Part shown: one piece after another, positions 31,789 through 39,732 of the stretch | Layout: every line of letters begins with the position of its first letter | How positions within the stretch are numbered: position 1 is the first letter of the stretch | Assembly: GCA_902779945.1 (NCBI GenBank) | Contig: CACZDN010000008.1 | Coordinates: forward strand, 62,001 to 126,000 | DNA from: Oscillospiraceae bacterium | Lineage (GTDB): Bacteria > Bacillota > Clostridia > Oscillospirales > Oscillospiraceae | Length of the DNA stretch: 64,000 bases | Reading direction: 5' to 3' | Position numbers and translations under genes: made by a program | The notes under the pieces: generated by a model | The model's database searches: none | What the model was told of the DNA's origin: nothing | The model's input: only the letters and a program-made list of their open reading frames with translations

Positions 31789-32779
31789 GCTCAGAGTGCT
31801 CGATCTTGATACGACCGACGCCGCCTGGAACCTCGCCGCGGAGCAGACGGTGTTCGACTGCCTGCCGCGTGCATACAGCTATTTCATGCTCTGGCAAAAC
31901 CGCAGCGCCGTCATCATCGGCAAATACCAGAACGCGCTGGCGGAGATCGACCGGAGCTTTGTGGAGGAGAACGGCATCCAGGTGGTGCGGCGGCTCTCCG
32001 GCGGGGGAGCGGTCTACCACGATCTCGGCAATCTGAACTTCACCTTCGTCACCGACGCGGGCGACGCCGAGACCCTGGACCTGCGCGCCTTCTGCAGACC
32101 GGTGCTGCGGACGCTCGAAAAGATGGGCGTACACGCGGAGCTCAACGGCCGCAACGACATGACCATCGCCGGCAAAAAATTCTCCGGCAACTCCCAATAC
32201 CTGCGCGGCGGCCGCATCATGCACCACGGGACCATCCTCTTTGACTCAAAGCTCGACACGGTGGAGCGCGCCCTGCGCGTGGACCCCGACAAGATCCGCG
32301 CGAAGGGGACAGCCTCGGTGCGCAGCCGTGTGACCAACGTCCGGCCTTATCTCCGGGAGGACGTCACCCTCGCGGAGTTCCGGGCGCTTTTGAAGGAGAA
32401 CATCCTGAACGAAAACCCGGGCGGGCCCCGCGCGTTTACGGACGCGGAGCTTGCGCATATCGAGACGCTGCGCCGGGAGCGCTATGCCTCCTGGGAGTGG
32501 AACTTCGGCGCGTCGCCCCCGTGCACGCTGCTGAAAAAGCGCCGCTTCGAGGGCTGCGGCACCGTGGAGGCCCGCCTCGACGTGGAGCACGGGGTCATCC
32601 GGGAGCTGCACTTCCTCGGCGATTTCTTCAGCGCGGAGGGGCCGGAGCCGCTGGCCGCGCTGCTGACAGGGAAAAAACCGGAGCGGGCGGAGCTCGCCGC
32701 CGCCACGGCGGATGTGGACGTCTCCCGCTTCATCCACGGACTTAGCCGGGACATGCTGCTCGCACTGCTGTGCGGGTGA
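31781..32779 (+). CDS. lplA: Lipoate-protein ligase A
   Basis: A 332-residue enzyme that activates free lipoate with ATP and attaches it to the lysine of lipoyl domains. Start is GTG 31781 within the SGNH gene after GGAGGGGGAG. Signatures are RRLSGGGAVYHDLGNLNFTF, the catalytic-lysine segment GRNDMTIAGKKFSGNSQ and MHHGTILFDSKLD. A C-terminal accessory domain (residues ~240-330) is present as in E. coli LplA. Two lipoyl domains encoded at 40732 and 42190 are the likely substrates. A FadR-type regulator follows 16 bases later. Confidence 0.93.
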   Translation: MAELRVLDLDTTDAAWNLAAEQTVFDCLPRAYSYFMLWQNRSAVIIGKYQNALAEIDRSFVEENGIQVVRRLSGGGAVYHDLGNLNFTFVTDAGDAETLDLRAFCRPVLRTLEKMGVHAELNGRNDMTIAGKKFSGNSQYLRGGRIMHHGTILFDSKLDTVERALRVDPDKIRAKGTASVRSRVTNVRPYLREDVTLAEFRALLKENILNENPGGPRAFTDAELAHIETLRRERYASWEWNFGASPPCTLLKKRRFEGCGTVEARLDVEHGVIRELHFLGDFFSAEGPEPLAALLTGKKPERAELAAATADVDVSRFIHGLSRDMLLALLCG

Positions 32780-32795
32780 AAGGACAGGTGAACCT

Positions 32796-33491
32796 ATGGA
32801 CATGCAGTTTGAAAAGATCCAAACCGCCGCCCCGACCGTGCCGGAGCTCGTACTGGACAGCCTGCTCGGGGCCATCGAGGCGGGCAGGCTCCAGCTCGGC
32901 AGCGAGCTGCCGCCGGAGCGGGAGCTGGCCGAGGCGCTGGGCATCTCCCGCAACTCCCTGCGCGAGTGCCTGTCCATCATGAGCTTCATGGGCATTGTGG
33001 AAAACCGGAGCAACCGCAAGGTGCTGGTCAAGAACGCCGACTATTTCCGCAAGGCGCGCTCACTGCTGGAGCTGTCCTATTCCGCGGACACCTTTGAGGA
33101 CTTCATGGAGTTCCGGCGCACGAACGAGCGGGAGATCGCCCGCCTCGCCTGCCGCCGCGCGACACAGGAGGACCTGGACCGTCTGCGCAGCTCGGTGGAG
33201 CGCCTGGAGTCCGACGAGACCGACTACCTGGCGGACGTGGAGTTCCACGTCAATCTCGCCTACGCCAGCCACAACACCATCTTTGCCGCCATGCTGGACT
33301 TCGTCAACTGCCTGATCCTCGAGCTGCGTATGCGCTTTTTCGAGCGCGAGGACTACCACGGCAAGACCGCCGAGGCCCACCGCCGCATCTACGAGGCGGT
33401 CAGGGCCCGCGACGAGGAGCTGGCCGCCTATGAGATGGGCCGGCATCTCAAGCTCATCGAAAACTACGAGGACCACGGCGCGAAGCCATAA
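32796..33491 (+). CDS. FadR-subfamily GntR transcriptional regulator
   Basis: A 231-residue regulator starting at ATG 32796 after AAAGGACAGG. Residues ~10-75 are the GntR winged helix (LVLDSLLGAIEAGRLQLGSE, LPPERELAEALGISRNSLRE). Residues ~90-225 are an FCD helical ligand domain (EFRRTNEREIARLACRRAT, DVEFHVNLAYASHNTIFAAM, EAHRRIYEAVRARD) that usually binds an organic acid through a metal. Two exact palindromes of the FadR-type consensus lie at 34752 and 37802, so it likely represses the TRAP operon and the PPC gene. Same transcript as lplA. Confidence 0.9.
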   Translation: MDMQFEKIQTAAPTVPELVLDSLLGAIEAGRLQLGSELPPERELAEALGISRNSLRECLSIMSFMGIVENRSNRKVLVKNADYFRKARSLLELSYSADTFEDFMEFRRTNEREIARLACRRATQEDLDRLRSSVERLESDETDYLADVEFHVNLAYASHNTIFAAMLDFVNCLILELRMRFFEREDYHGKTAEAHRRIYEAVRARDEELAAYEMGRHLKLIENYEDHGAKP

Positions 33492-33568
33492 CCGTTCGTT
33501 TTCCCGTGTCATCCTGAGCGCAGGCGAAGGCTCCCGCACTCATGTTCCGGACTGGTACGGGATACTTC

Positions 33569-33770
33569 ATACGATTCTCCGACAGAACAGTTTGCATCTT
33601 TCCGGCCGGATTCGTGCCGGGCTTCGTTATCGGGCTTGGAAATACACAAAGTATTCCTGCAAAAAAATGCCTTCATCAGAACCCAAATTTTCTCAGGATT
33701 CGCTCTCGCCGAATTATGCGGTGTTGCCCTATGGAATAGTAGTATCAAACCGCGTTGTCGGATAATCGTA
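33569..33770. repeat. Family E repeat with inverted ends (202 bp), carrying half of a family A element
   Basis: ATACGATTCTCCGACA at 33569 is mirrored by TGTCGGATAATCGTAT ending at 33770. Inside are TTTGCATCTTTCCGGCCGG (the uninterrupted site seen split at 11441-11607) and, from 33639 to 33728, the 3' half of a family A element (AATACACAAAGTATTCCTGC to GCGGTGTTGCC). The gap 33492-33837 has no gene; a fragment of the GTCATCCTGAGCG repeat is at 33509. Confidence 0.75.
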
Positions 33771-33806
33771 TCATCGTTTCGCTCTTCAGATTTTTAAAAT
33801 CCAGCA

Positions 33807-33837
33807 GGGGAGAGGCAAGCCTCTCCCCTGTGTTTTG
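33807..33837. terminator. Terminator between convergent genes
   Basis: GGGGAGAGGC (33807-33816) and GCCTCTCCCC (33819-33828) form a perfect 10-bp stem, followed by TGTGTTTTGTT. Similar G-rich hairpins occur at 43993 and 47061. Confidence 0.8.
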
Positions 33838-34560
33838 TTATTCCCGGCCGGCGTAATACTTCGCCGCGGGCAGCGGCGCGAGGAGCAGCAGGAGCAGGAC
33901 CGGCGCGGACCAGGGCGGGACCGTGCCCAGCCCATAGATGAGCGCTAAAAGCAGCAGGCCCGCAAGCATCCAGCATATGCCCGCAAGGGCGTGCGTTTTC
34001 CGCCAGGCGTCTTCTTTATACACAATACAGCGCAGGCGTATGCCCTCCCGGGCTCCGCGCCTGAGGTCGAGAAAATGCGCCCCGACGAGCAGCAGCAGCA
34101 GGGCGAGCACGCAGGGGAGGAAGCGGCGGAGGCTGATTGCCTGTCCCGCGGCGCGCAGGAGCCAGAAGGGACACAGCAGCGTTGCCGCGGCGGGGATACC
34201 CCAGCGGCCGATCAGGCGGATGGACATGGGCGGCAGGCGCTCCGTCTTCTGGTGGAGCCAGAGCTGCGCATGGCAGACAAAATTCAGCACGGCCATGAGA
34301 CCGGGCACGCCGAAGACCAGCACCGCGCGGGGCATGGAGTCGTCCGCCCCCTCGCTGTCGATGAGGCCGGTCCGCACGATTTCGGGGATGCTTCCCCACA
34401 GCCGCAGGCCCAGCAGCATCGGCAGCAGGCAGACGAGCAGCGAAACGACCACGCATACGAGGGCCTTTGTCCCGCTCACATGCCGCCCGAAAACCCGGCT
34501 GGCCGCCCGCTCCTGCTCGCGGGTCATGCCGTATTTGGTTTTTCCGTTCAGCTTTTCCAT
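33838..34560 (-). CDS. SdpI-like multi-pass membrane protein (DUF1648/SdpI type)
   Basis: A 240-residue protein with about six hydrophobic helices. The segment EDAWRKTHALAGICWMLAGLLLL matches the SdpI hallmark ('NEENWNRTHRLAGYLWM' in the gene at 57545), and WLHQKTERLPPMS and VFGVPGLMAVLNFV resemble the DUF1648 half. SdpI of Bacillus is the immunity protein against the SdpC toxin and its signal receptor. No sdpR partner is next to this copy. Start chosen at ATG 34560; the predicted transcription start falls at or next to it, so the mRNA may be leaderless. An in-frame ATG 9 bases upstream lies between -10 and start. Confidence 0.65.
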   Translation of the reverse strand: MEKLNGKTKYGMTREQERAASRVFGRHVSGTKALVCVVVSLLVCLLPMLLGLRLWGSIPEIVRTGLIDSEGADDSMPRAVLVFGVPGLMAVLNFVCHAQLWLHQKTERLPPMSIRLIGRWGIPAAATLLCPFWLLRAAGQAISLRRFLPCVLALLLLLVGAHFLDLRRGAREGIRLRCIVYKEDAWRKTHALAGICWMLAGLLLLALIYGLGTVPPWSAPVLLLLLLAPLPAAKYYAGRE

Positions 34561-34567
34561 GCCCCGC

Positions 34568-34596
34568 ATTATACGCCGCACCCCCATGCTTGTAAA
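34568..34596 (-). promoter_or_regulatory. Promoter giving a probable leaderless mRNA
   Basis: On the minus strand TTTACA (34596-34591), 17 bases, TATAAT (34573-34568). Only 7 bases separate the -10 from the ATG at 34560. Confidence 0.7.
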
Positions 34597-34709
34597 TATC
34601 GTCATTTCCGATAAATCAAGGCCTGTGTATTTGGCTATATTAAAGGATACTTGTGAAAACTCTACAAATATTTGCAGGATATTTCGTCACACAAAAGCGG
34701 GGACTCCCC

Positions 34710-34738
34710 TTGAAGCCGGAGGACGAAAGTTGTAAAAT
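34710..34738 (+). promoter_or_regulatory. Promoter of the TRAP transporter operon
   Basis: TTGAAG (34710-34715), 17 bases, TAAAAT (34733-34738). The FadR-type palindrome starts 14 bases after the -10. Confidence 0.8.
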
Positions 34739-34751
34739 CAGAACAGGAATA

Positions 34752-34764
34752 TTGGTAGGACCAA
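34752..34764. promoter_or_regulatory. FadR/GntR-type operator 1
   Basis: TTGGT-AGG-ACCAA, a perfect palindrome fitting the FadR-subfamily consensus TGGTnnnACCA. It covers about +7 to +19 of the TRAP transcript. The 15-base stretch ATTGGTAGGACCAAM recurs upstream of the PPC gene. Confidence 0.78.
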
Positions 34765-34805
34765 AAACCGGACCCGCATACTCCGAAAAGGGAAGGACTG
34801 GTGTG

Positions 34806-35327
34806 ATGAAGATCTATAAAAAAATTATGGACGTTCTCGCGTGGGTCGAGTCTGCGCTGCAGGTCCTGATCGGCGTCGTGATTACGGTGATCGCCTTCGC
34901 CAACGTCTGCGTCCGCTATCTCTCCAACGGCAAGCTCGCCTACACCGAGGAGCTGACGGTGAACATCTTCGTGCTGATGATCATGTGCGGCTGCGCGCTC
35001 TGCGCCCGCAGCGGCAGCCTGATCAGCCTCTCGCTGGTGTTCGACCTGGTGGGGAAGCGCGGCAAGAAGATCCTCTCCGTGATTTTCACGGTGTTCAGCA
35101 TCGCGTTTTACGGCGTGATCGTGCACACCGGCTGGGCCAAGACCATGCAGCTCATGACCCAGCACAAGCTGACGGCGTCCCTGCTGGTGCCGGAGTGGAT
35201 GTTCATGATCGCCCTGCCGATCGGCGGCGTGCTGCTGATCCTGCACTCGATTGAATACATGCTGGGCATCCTGACCGAGACGGACCCCTGTATGCAGATC
35301 CCGGATAAAAAGGAGGAGGCCAAATGA
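34806..35327 (+). CDS. TRAP transporter small permease (DctQ-like)
   Basis: A 173-residue protein with four membrane helices, starting at ATG 34806 after GGAAGGACTGGTG. DctQ-type landmarks: IGVVITVIAFANVCVRYL, the conserved YTEELTVNIFVLMIMCGCAL, RSGSLISLSLVFDL and VPEWMFMIALPIGGVLLILH. It forms the small membrane subunit of a sodium-driven organic-acid importer. Stop overlaps the DctM start (ATGA). Confidence 0.92.
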   Translation: MKIYKKIMDVLAWVESALQVLIGVVITVIAFANVCVRYLSNGKLAYTEELTVNIFVLMIMCGCALCARSGSLISLSLVFDLVGKRGKKILSVIFTVFSIAFYGVIVHTGWAKTMQLMTQHKLTASLLVPEWMFMIALPIGGVLLILHSIEYMLGILTETDPCMQIPDKKEEAK

Positions 35328-36628
35328 CAAACTTTATCCTTTTCGGCAGCTTCTTCCTGCTTCTCCTGCTGAACGTCCCCATCGCGGCGAGCCTGGGCCT
35401 GAGCTCGGTCTTCGCCATGCTCTACAAGGGCGTCAAGTTCAGCGTCATCCCCACAAACCTCTATAACGGCATGGCGAAGTTCCTGCTGCTGGCGATCCCG
35501 TTCTTCGTGATCTCCGGCAACGTGATGGCCGAGGCGGGCATTTCCCGCCGCCTGGTCGACTTCATTGACGACTGCATCGGCCACGTCAGGGGCGGCATCG
35601 CCATCGTGTGCGTCATCGTGGCCATGTTCTTCGGCGCGATCTCCGGCTCCGGCCCCGCGACGGTGGCGGCCCTGGGCATCATCCTCATCCCCGCGATGAT
35701 CAACTCCGGCGGCTTCTCCGCGCCCTTCGCCTCGGCGCTGATGGCGGCGGCCTCGTCGATCGCCATTGTCATCCCGCCGTCCATTGCCTTCGTCGTCTAC
35801 GCCTCCATCACCGGCGTCTCCGTGGGCGACATGTTCATGGGCGGCGTCGTCCCCGGCATCATGATGGGTCTCGCCCTGATCTGCGTGGTGTGGGTGGAGG
35901 TCCGCAAGCGCGGCATTCAGGCCAGCCGCGCGCGCTCGAGCTGGGCCCACCGCGGCAAGACCTTCCTCCAGGCCATGTGGGGCTTCCTGGTCCCGGTCAT
36001 CATCCTGGGCGGCATCTACGGCGGCATCTTCACCCCGACCGAGGCCGCGGCCGTCTCCGTGGTCTATGCCCTGATCGTCGGCATCTTCATCTACCGCGAG
36101 ATCAAGCTCAAAAACTTCATCAAGATCATGGTGGACTCCGGCAAGACCACCGGCTCCATCATGATCATCATCGGCACCGCGGCCATCTTCTCCTACGTCT
36201 GCATGAAGTTCGGCATCTCCAAGGCGGCCCAGGCGCTGCTGCTGCGGGTGTCGGGGAACAAGTACATGTTCCTCATCATCATCAACATCATCTTCCTGAT
36301 CGCGGGCTGCTTCGTGGACGCGAACTCTGCCATGTACATCTTCATCCCCATCATGGCCCCCGTGGCCCAGCAGCTCGGCATCGACCTTGTCCACTTCGGC
36401 GTCATCGCCACCGTGAACCTCGCCATCGGCCAGGTCACCCCGCCCGTCGGCGTGAACCTCTTCGTCGCCATCGGCATTTCGGAGAAGATGGAGAATCTGC
36501 GCGACAGGACCCGCGTCACCATCACCAGTATTTCCAGGGCCGTGTGGCCGATGATCCTGTCCTGCGTCATCGCGCTCCTTCTCATCACCTACGTCCCCTG
36601 GTTCAGCCTCTTCATCCTCGGCCGCTGA
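35324..36628 (+). CDS. TRAP transporter large permease (DctM-like)
   Basis: A 434-residue membrane protein with about 12 helices carrying the transport path. Landmarks: PFFVISGNVMAEAGISRRLV, MFFGAISGSGPATVAALG, PPSIAFVVYASITGVSVGDM, IYGGIFTPTEAAAVSVVYAL and TPPVGVNLFVAIG. These are conserved in DctM/SiaM. It works with the DctQ and DctP proteins encoded on either side. Substrate not decided; C4-dicarboxylates, 2-oxoacids or lactate are typical. Confidence 0.94.
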   Translation: MTNFILFGSFFLLLLLNVPIAASLGLSSVFAMLYKGVKFSVIPTNLYNGMAKFLLLAIPFFVISGNVMAEAGISRRLVDFIDDCIGHVRGGIAIVCVIVAMFFGAISGSGPATVAALGIILIPAMINSGGFSAPFASALMAAASSIAIVIPPSIAFVVYASITGVSVGDMFMGGVVPGIMMGLALICVVWVEVRKRGIQASRARSSWAHRGKTFLQAMWGFLVPVIILGGIYGGIFTPTEAAAVSVVYALIVGIFIYREIKLKNFIKIMVDSGKTTGSIMIIIGTAAIFSYVCMKFGISKAAQALLLRVSGNKYMFLIIINIIFLIAGCFVDANSAMYIFIPIMAPVAQQLGIDLVHFGVIATVNLAIGQVTPPVGVNLFVAIGISEKMENLRDRTRVTITSISRAVWPMILSCVIALLLITYVPWFSLFILGR

Positions 36629-36696
36629 GCCCCTACATTCGGAGAAGTCACATTCGTGTGATTCCCATACAAAATTTAAAAAACAGGAGGCACATC

Positions 36697-37740
36697 ATGA
36701 AAAAGCTCTTAGCAATCGCCCTCGCACTGGTCATGGTACTCTCGCTGAGCACCGCCGCTTTCGCCGACGACGCGATCGTCGAGGTTGACGAGCCGATGGA
36801 GTGGTCCTTCGCCTGCTCCGCCACCGACAACACCTGCTGGGCCGACATGGGCCGTCAGTTCGGCAAGTACCTGTCCGACCGCACCGGCGGCAAGATCACC
36901 GTCACCGTCTACGCTTCCGACGCACTGACCTCCGGCAACCAGCAGGAGGGCATCCAGGCCGTGATCGACGGCTCCACCGACATGTGCGCGCACTCCAACC
37001 TCATCATGTCCGGCTTCGACCAGAGACTGAACGTCGTCTCCCTGCCCTTCATTTTCGAGTCCACCGATGACGTCGATGCGCTGCTCGGCGCGGGCGGCGC
37101 CGGCTACGAGGCGCTGGCCCCCATCGTCGAGGGTCTGGGCCTGCACCTGCTGGGCATCGCCGAGAACGGCTTCCGCCATGTCACCAACAGCAAGAAGGAG
37201 ATCACCTCCCCCGAAGATATGGTCGGCATGAAGATCCGTATCCCCAACACCGCCGTTCTGACCTACGCCTACGGCGACTGGGGCGCCAACTGGCAGATCG
37301 CCAACTGGTCTGAGGTCTACACCGCCCTGCAGCAGGGCACCTACGACGGCCAGGAGAACCCCCTGCCCACCGCTGACGGCGGCTCCATCAGCGAGGTCAA
37401 CAAGTTCTGCACCTACTGGACCGGCGTGTACGACTGCATCTTCTTCTGCATGAACCAGGATCTGTACGACTCCCTGTCTCCCGAGCTCCAGGCTCTCGTC
37501 GATGAGGCCGGCGCCTGGGCCGCGGCGCAGCAGCGCCAGCTCGAGCGTGAGGGCGACCAGCAGGTCATCGACAAGTGGACCGCTGCCGGCGTCAAGTTCA
37601 CCTACCTGAACGACGATCAGGTCAAGGCCTTCCAGGAGGGCGCCTCCAAGGTCGCCGAGGAGTGGGCCGCCACCTGCGTGAAGGATTACCGCTTCACCGA
37701 GGATCAGATGAGCAGCCTCATCGACGTCTTCACCAAGTAA
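36697..37740 (+). CDS. TRAP transporter substrate-binding protein (DctP-like)
   Basis: A 347-residue exported binding protein. Residues 1-23 are a signal peptide (KKLLAIALALVMVLSLSTAAFA). DctP-family segments are FGKYLSDRTGGKITVTVYAS, EGIQAVIDGSTDMCAHSN, PFIFESTDDVDALL, MVGMKIRIPNTAVLTYAYGD with the Arg that contacts the substrate carboxylate, and YTALQQGTYDGQENPL. No lipobox. AGGAGGCACATC precedes the ATG. The substrate is an organic acid; the exact one is unknown. Confidence 0.93.
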   Translation: MKKLLAIALALVMVLSLSTAAFADDAIVEVDEPMEWSFACSATDNTCWADMGRQFGKYLSDRTGGKITVTVYASDALTSGNQQEGIQAVIDGSTDMCAHSNLIMSGFDQRLNVVSLPFIFESTDDVDALLGAGGAGYEALAPIVEGLGLHLLGIAENGFRHVTNSKKEITSPEDMVGMKIRIPNTAVLTYAYGDWGANWQIANWSEVYTALQQGTYDGQENPLPTADGGSISEVNKFCTYWTGVYDCIFFCMNQDLYDSLSPELQALVDEAGAWAAAQQRQLEREGDQQVIDKWTAAGVKFTYLNDDQVKAFQEGASKVAEEWAATCVKDYRFTEDQMSSLIDVFTK

Positions 37741-37761
37741 GCACCCGGAAAACGGAAAACG

Positions 37762-37786
37762 TGCCCTGCGGGATCTCCCGCAGGGC
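37762..37786 (+). terminator. Hairpin after the TRAP operon
   Basis: GCCCTGCGGGA and TCCCGCAGGGC form a perfect 11-bp stem with a 2-base loop. There is no T-run, so read-through to the PPC gene is likely. Confidence 0.6.
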
Positions 37787-37801
37787 ATCTTCCGGGACAT
37801 A

Positions 37802-37814
37802 TTGGTAGGACCAA
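37802..37814. promoter_or_regulatory. FadR/GntR-type operator 2
   Basis: TTGGT-AGG-ACCAA, identical to the site at 34752 including flanking AT. It is 27 bases upstream of the PPC-domain gene. No clear -35/-10 was found beside it. Confidence 0.7.
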
Positions 37815-37841
37815 CAAACCGAATTCACAGGGAGTATCTGT

Positions 37842-38339
37842 ATGAACGGGGAATATCACGCGGCGCAGGGGTCGCTCAAGCGGGTGCTCGTCCTGCGCCT
37901 CAAGCCGGGAACGGACCTTTTGGGCGGCATCCGGAGCGCGTGCGAGCGCTATGCGATCCATAACGGCGTGATCCTCAGCGCCATCGGCAGCCTCGCCTGC
38001 GTGCGCTACTGCGATGTGGAGGCGCTGCCCGGAAAAAAATGCGGCTACGGCTACGGCGCGGTCCTCCGTCTGGACGAGCCCATCGAGCTCACCGGCGCGG
38101 GCGGCGTCATCTGCAGCGACGCGGAGGGGAGCATCAACCTCCACATCCATATCAGCATGAGCGACAAAACCGGCAAAGCCTGGGGCGGACATCTGGTGGA
38201 GGGCACCAGAGTCCTGATGACGGCGGATATCGTCCTCGGCGAGATCGGGGGCGTTTCCATGCTGCGGGAGTACGACCCGGAGATGGACGTCTATCTCCTC
38301 TCTCCCCGGCAAACGGACGAAGCGCCTGCGTCCTCCTGA
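37842..38339 (+). CDS. PPC (DUF296) domain protein
   Basis: A 165-residue protein consisting of one PPC/DUF296 domain, a trimeric fold related to plant AT-hook proteins. Landmarks are VLVLRLKPGTDLLGGIRSAC, GVILSAIGSLACVRYCDV, ELTGAGGVIC and LHIHISMSDKTGKAWGGHLV. Bacterial members are of unclear function; some are proposed DNA- or nucleotide-binding proteins. GGGAGTATCTGT precedes the ATG. A FadR-type operator lies just upstream, linking it to the TRAP operon. The gap to the dehydrogenase operon carries repeats. Confidence 0.85.
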   Translation: MNGEYHAAQGSLKRVLVLRLKPGTDLLGGIRSACERYAIHNGVILSAIGSLACVRYCDVEALPGKKCGYGYGAVLRLDEPIELTGAGGVICSDAEGSINLHIHISMSDKTGKAWGGHLVEGTRVLMTADIVLGEIGGVSMLREYDPEMDVYLLSPRQTDEAPASS

Positions 38340-38345
38340 GCCCCG

Positions 38346-38417
38346 CGCCATCCCGGGCGCCTGCACCGTCCTGAGTGCCTGCGCCATCCCGGGCGCCCGT
38401 GCCATCCTGAGCGAAGC
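38346..38417. repeat. Tandem 18-bp repeats, four units
   Basis: Units of the form CGCCATCCCGGGCGCCTG follow each other four times with changes; the last unit runs into the dispersed CATCCTGAGCGAAGCGAAGG motif. They look like a slippage-expanded remnant of the family C inner sequence. Confidence 0.7.
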
Positions 38418-38434
38418 GAAGGCTCTTTTCTTAG

Positions 38435-38593
38435 GGCAACACCGCACAATCCGCATGCGGCATCTCCTGGAAAACTTGCGCCCTGATTTCGAGCCTTTTT
38501 CTTGAGGTACACAAAGTACATCTGCGAAAAATTGCCTTCATCAGAACCCATTTTTTCTCGGGATTCGCTCTTGCCGAATTATGCGGTGCTGCC
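38435..38593. repeat. Family A element A6 (full length, 159 bp, subtype with GGTAC stem)
   Basis: Ends GGCAACACCGCACAATCCGC and GCCGAATTATGCGGTGCTGCC. CTTA occurs on both sides (38430-38433 and 38594-38597), with one extra G on the left. The central hairpin reads GGTACACAAAGTAC instead of AATACACAAAGTATT. Confidence 0.88.
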
Positions 38594-38742
38594 CTTACAG
38601 GAATTGCGGGAAGAAGATTCTTCGTCGCTTTGCTCCCCGAAATGGCAGAGGGGCAGACAGAATGACGGAGAGCCGGACCGGACGACAGGGGCCGGACATA
38701 TATACGAAATACTATTTATCTTCAACGAAAGGTGTGAGAACA

Positions 38743-39717
38743 TTGCCTGAGTCTGTTACCAGAGAGCAAGCAAGAAAGTTCTATGAGACCATGTGCACCA
38801 TCCGCTGCTTTGAGGAATCCGTCAAGCGCGACTTCCTCAACGGCGAGATCCCCGGCTTTGTGCACCTGTATATCGGCGAGGAGGCCATCGGCACCGGCAT
38901 TTGCGCCGCCCTGCGCGACACCGACCTCATCGAGAGTACCCATCGCGGCCACGGCCACTGCATCGCCAAGGGCGCGGACGTGAACAAGATGATGGCCGAG
39001 ATCTTCGGCAAGAAGGACGGCCTGTGCCACGGCAAGGGCGGCAGTATGCACATCGCGGACTTCTCCGTCGGTATGCTGGGCGCCAACGGCGTTGTGGGCG
39101 GCGGCTACAACCTCGCCACCGGCGCGGCCCTGGCCAACAAGATGGTCCTCAAAAACGACACGGTCTCCGTCGTCTTCTTCGGCGACGGCGCCTCCAACCG
39201 CGGCACCTTCCATGAGGCCGCGAACGTGGCCGCCGCGTGGAAGCTGCCCGTCATCTTCGTCAACGAGATGAACTGCTGGGCCTCCACCACGCCCTACCGC
39301 ACCACCACCGCCGTGGAAAATATCTCCGACCGCGCCAAGGGCTACAACATGCCGGGCGTCATCGTCGACGGGCAGAACGTCTTCGAGGTCTATCAGGCGG
39401 CGGCGGAGGCCGTCGCGAGAGCCCGCCGCGGCGAAGGCCCCACCTTCATCGAGGCCAAGACCTACCGCATCGAGGGCCACTTCGTCGGCGACCCAGAGCT
39501 TTACCGCAAGAAGGAAGAGACCATGGAGATCTTCCACCGCACCGACCCCCTCAAGCTCTTCAAGATCCAGTGCCCCGAGGGCATGGTCTTCGAGCAGGAG
39601 GAGCTGGACGGCATCCTCGCCGCCGCGAAGGAGAAGATCGCCAAAGCCAAGGAATACGCCGTAAGCTGTGAATATCCGGACCCGTCTGAATTTCTGACGG
39701 ACGTCTACGCGGAATAA
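38743..39717 (+). CDS. 2-oxoacid/acetoin dehydrogenase E1 alpha subunit (TPP-dependent)
   Basis: TTG 38743 is preferred as start: AAAGGTG lies 8 bases upstream, and the frame further upstream runs into a family A element. The 324-residue product starts PESVTREQARKFYETMCTIR. It has the TPP/Mg motif FFGDGASNRGTFHEAANVAA, the EIFGKKDGLCHGKGGSMHIAD loop and the phosphorylation-loop-like TTPYRTTTAVENISDRAKGY. These features are closest to acetoin or pyruvate dehydrogenase alpha subunits. First gene of an E1alpha-E1beta-E2-E3 operon. Confidence 0.88.
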   Translation: MPESVTREQARKFYETMCTIRCFEESVKRDFLNGEIPGFVHLYIGEEAIGTGICAALRDTDLIESTHRGHGHCIAKGADVNKMMAEIFGKKDGLCHGKGGSMHIADFSVGMLGANGVVGGGYNLATGAALANKMVLKNDTVSVVFFGDGASNRGTFHEAANVAAAWKLPVIFVNEMNCWASTTPYRTTTAVENISDRAKGYNMPGVIVDGQNVFEVYQAAAEAVARARRGEGPTFIEAKTYRIEGHFVGDPELYRKKEETMEIFHRTDPLKLFKIQCPEGMVFEQEELDGILAAAKEKIAKAKEYAVSCEYPDPSEFLTDVYAE

Positions 39718-39732
39718 GGGAGGTGCGGAATC

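Noticed and set aside
38346..38417. Possible CRISPR array
   Set aside because: The units are directly adjacent without spacers, and no cas gene is nearby. No other regularly spaced repeats were seen in the window.
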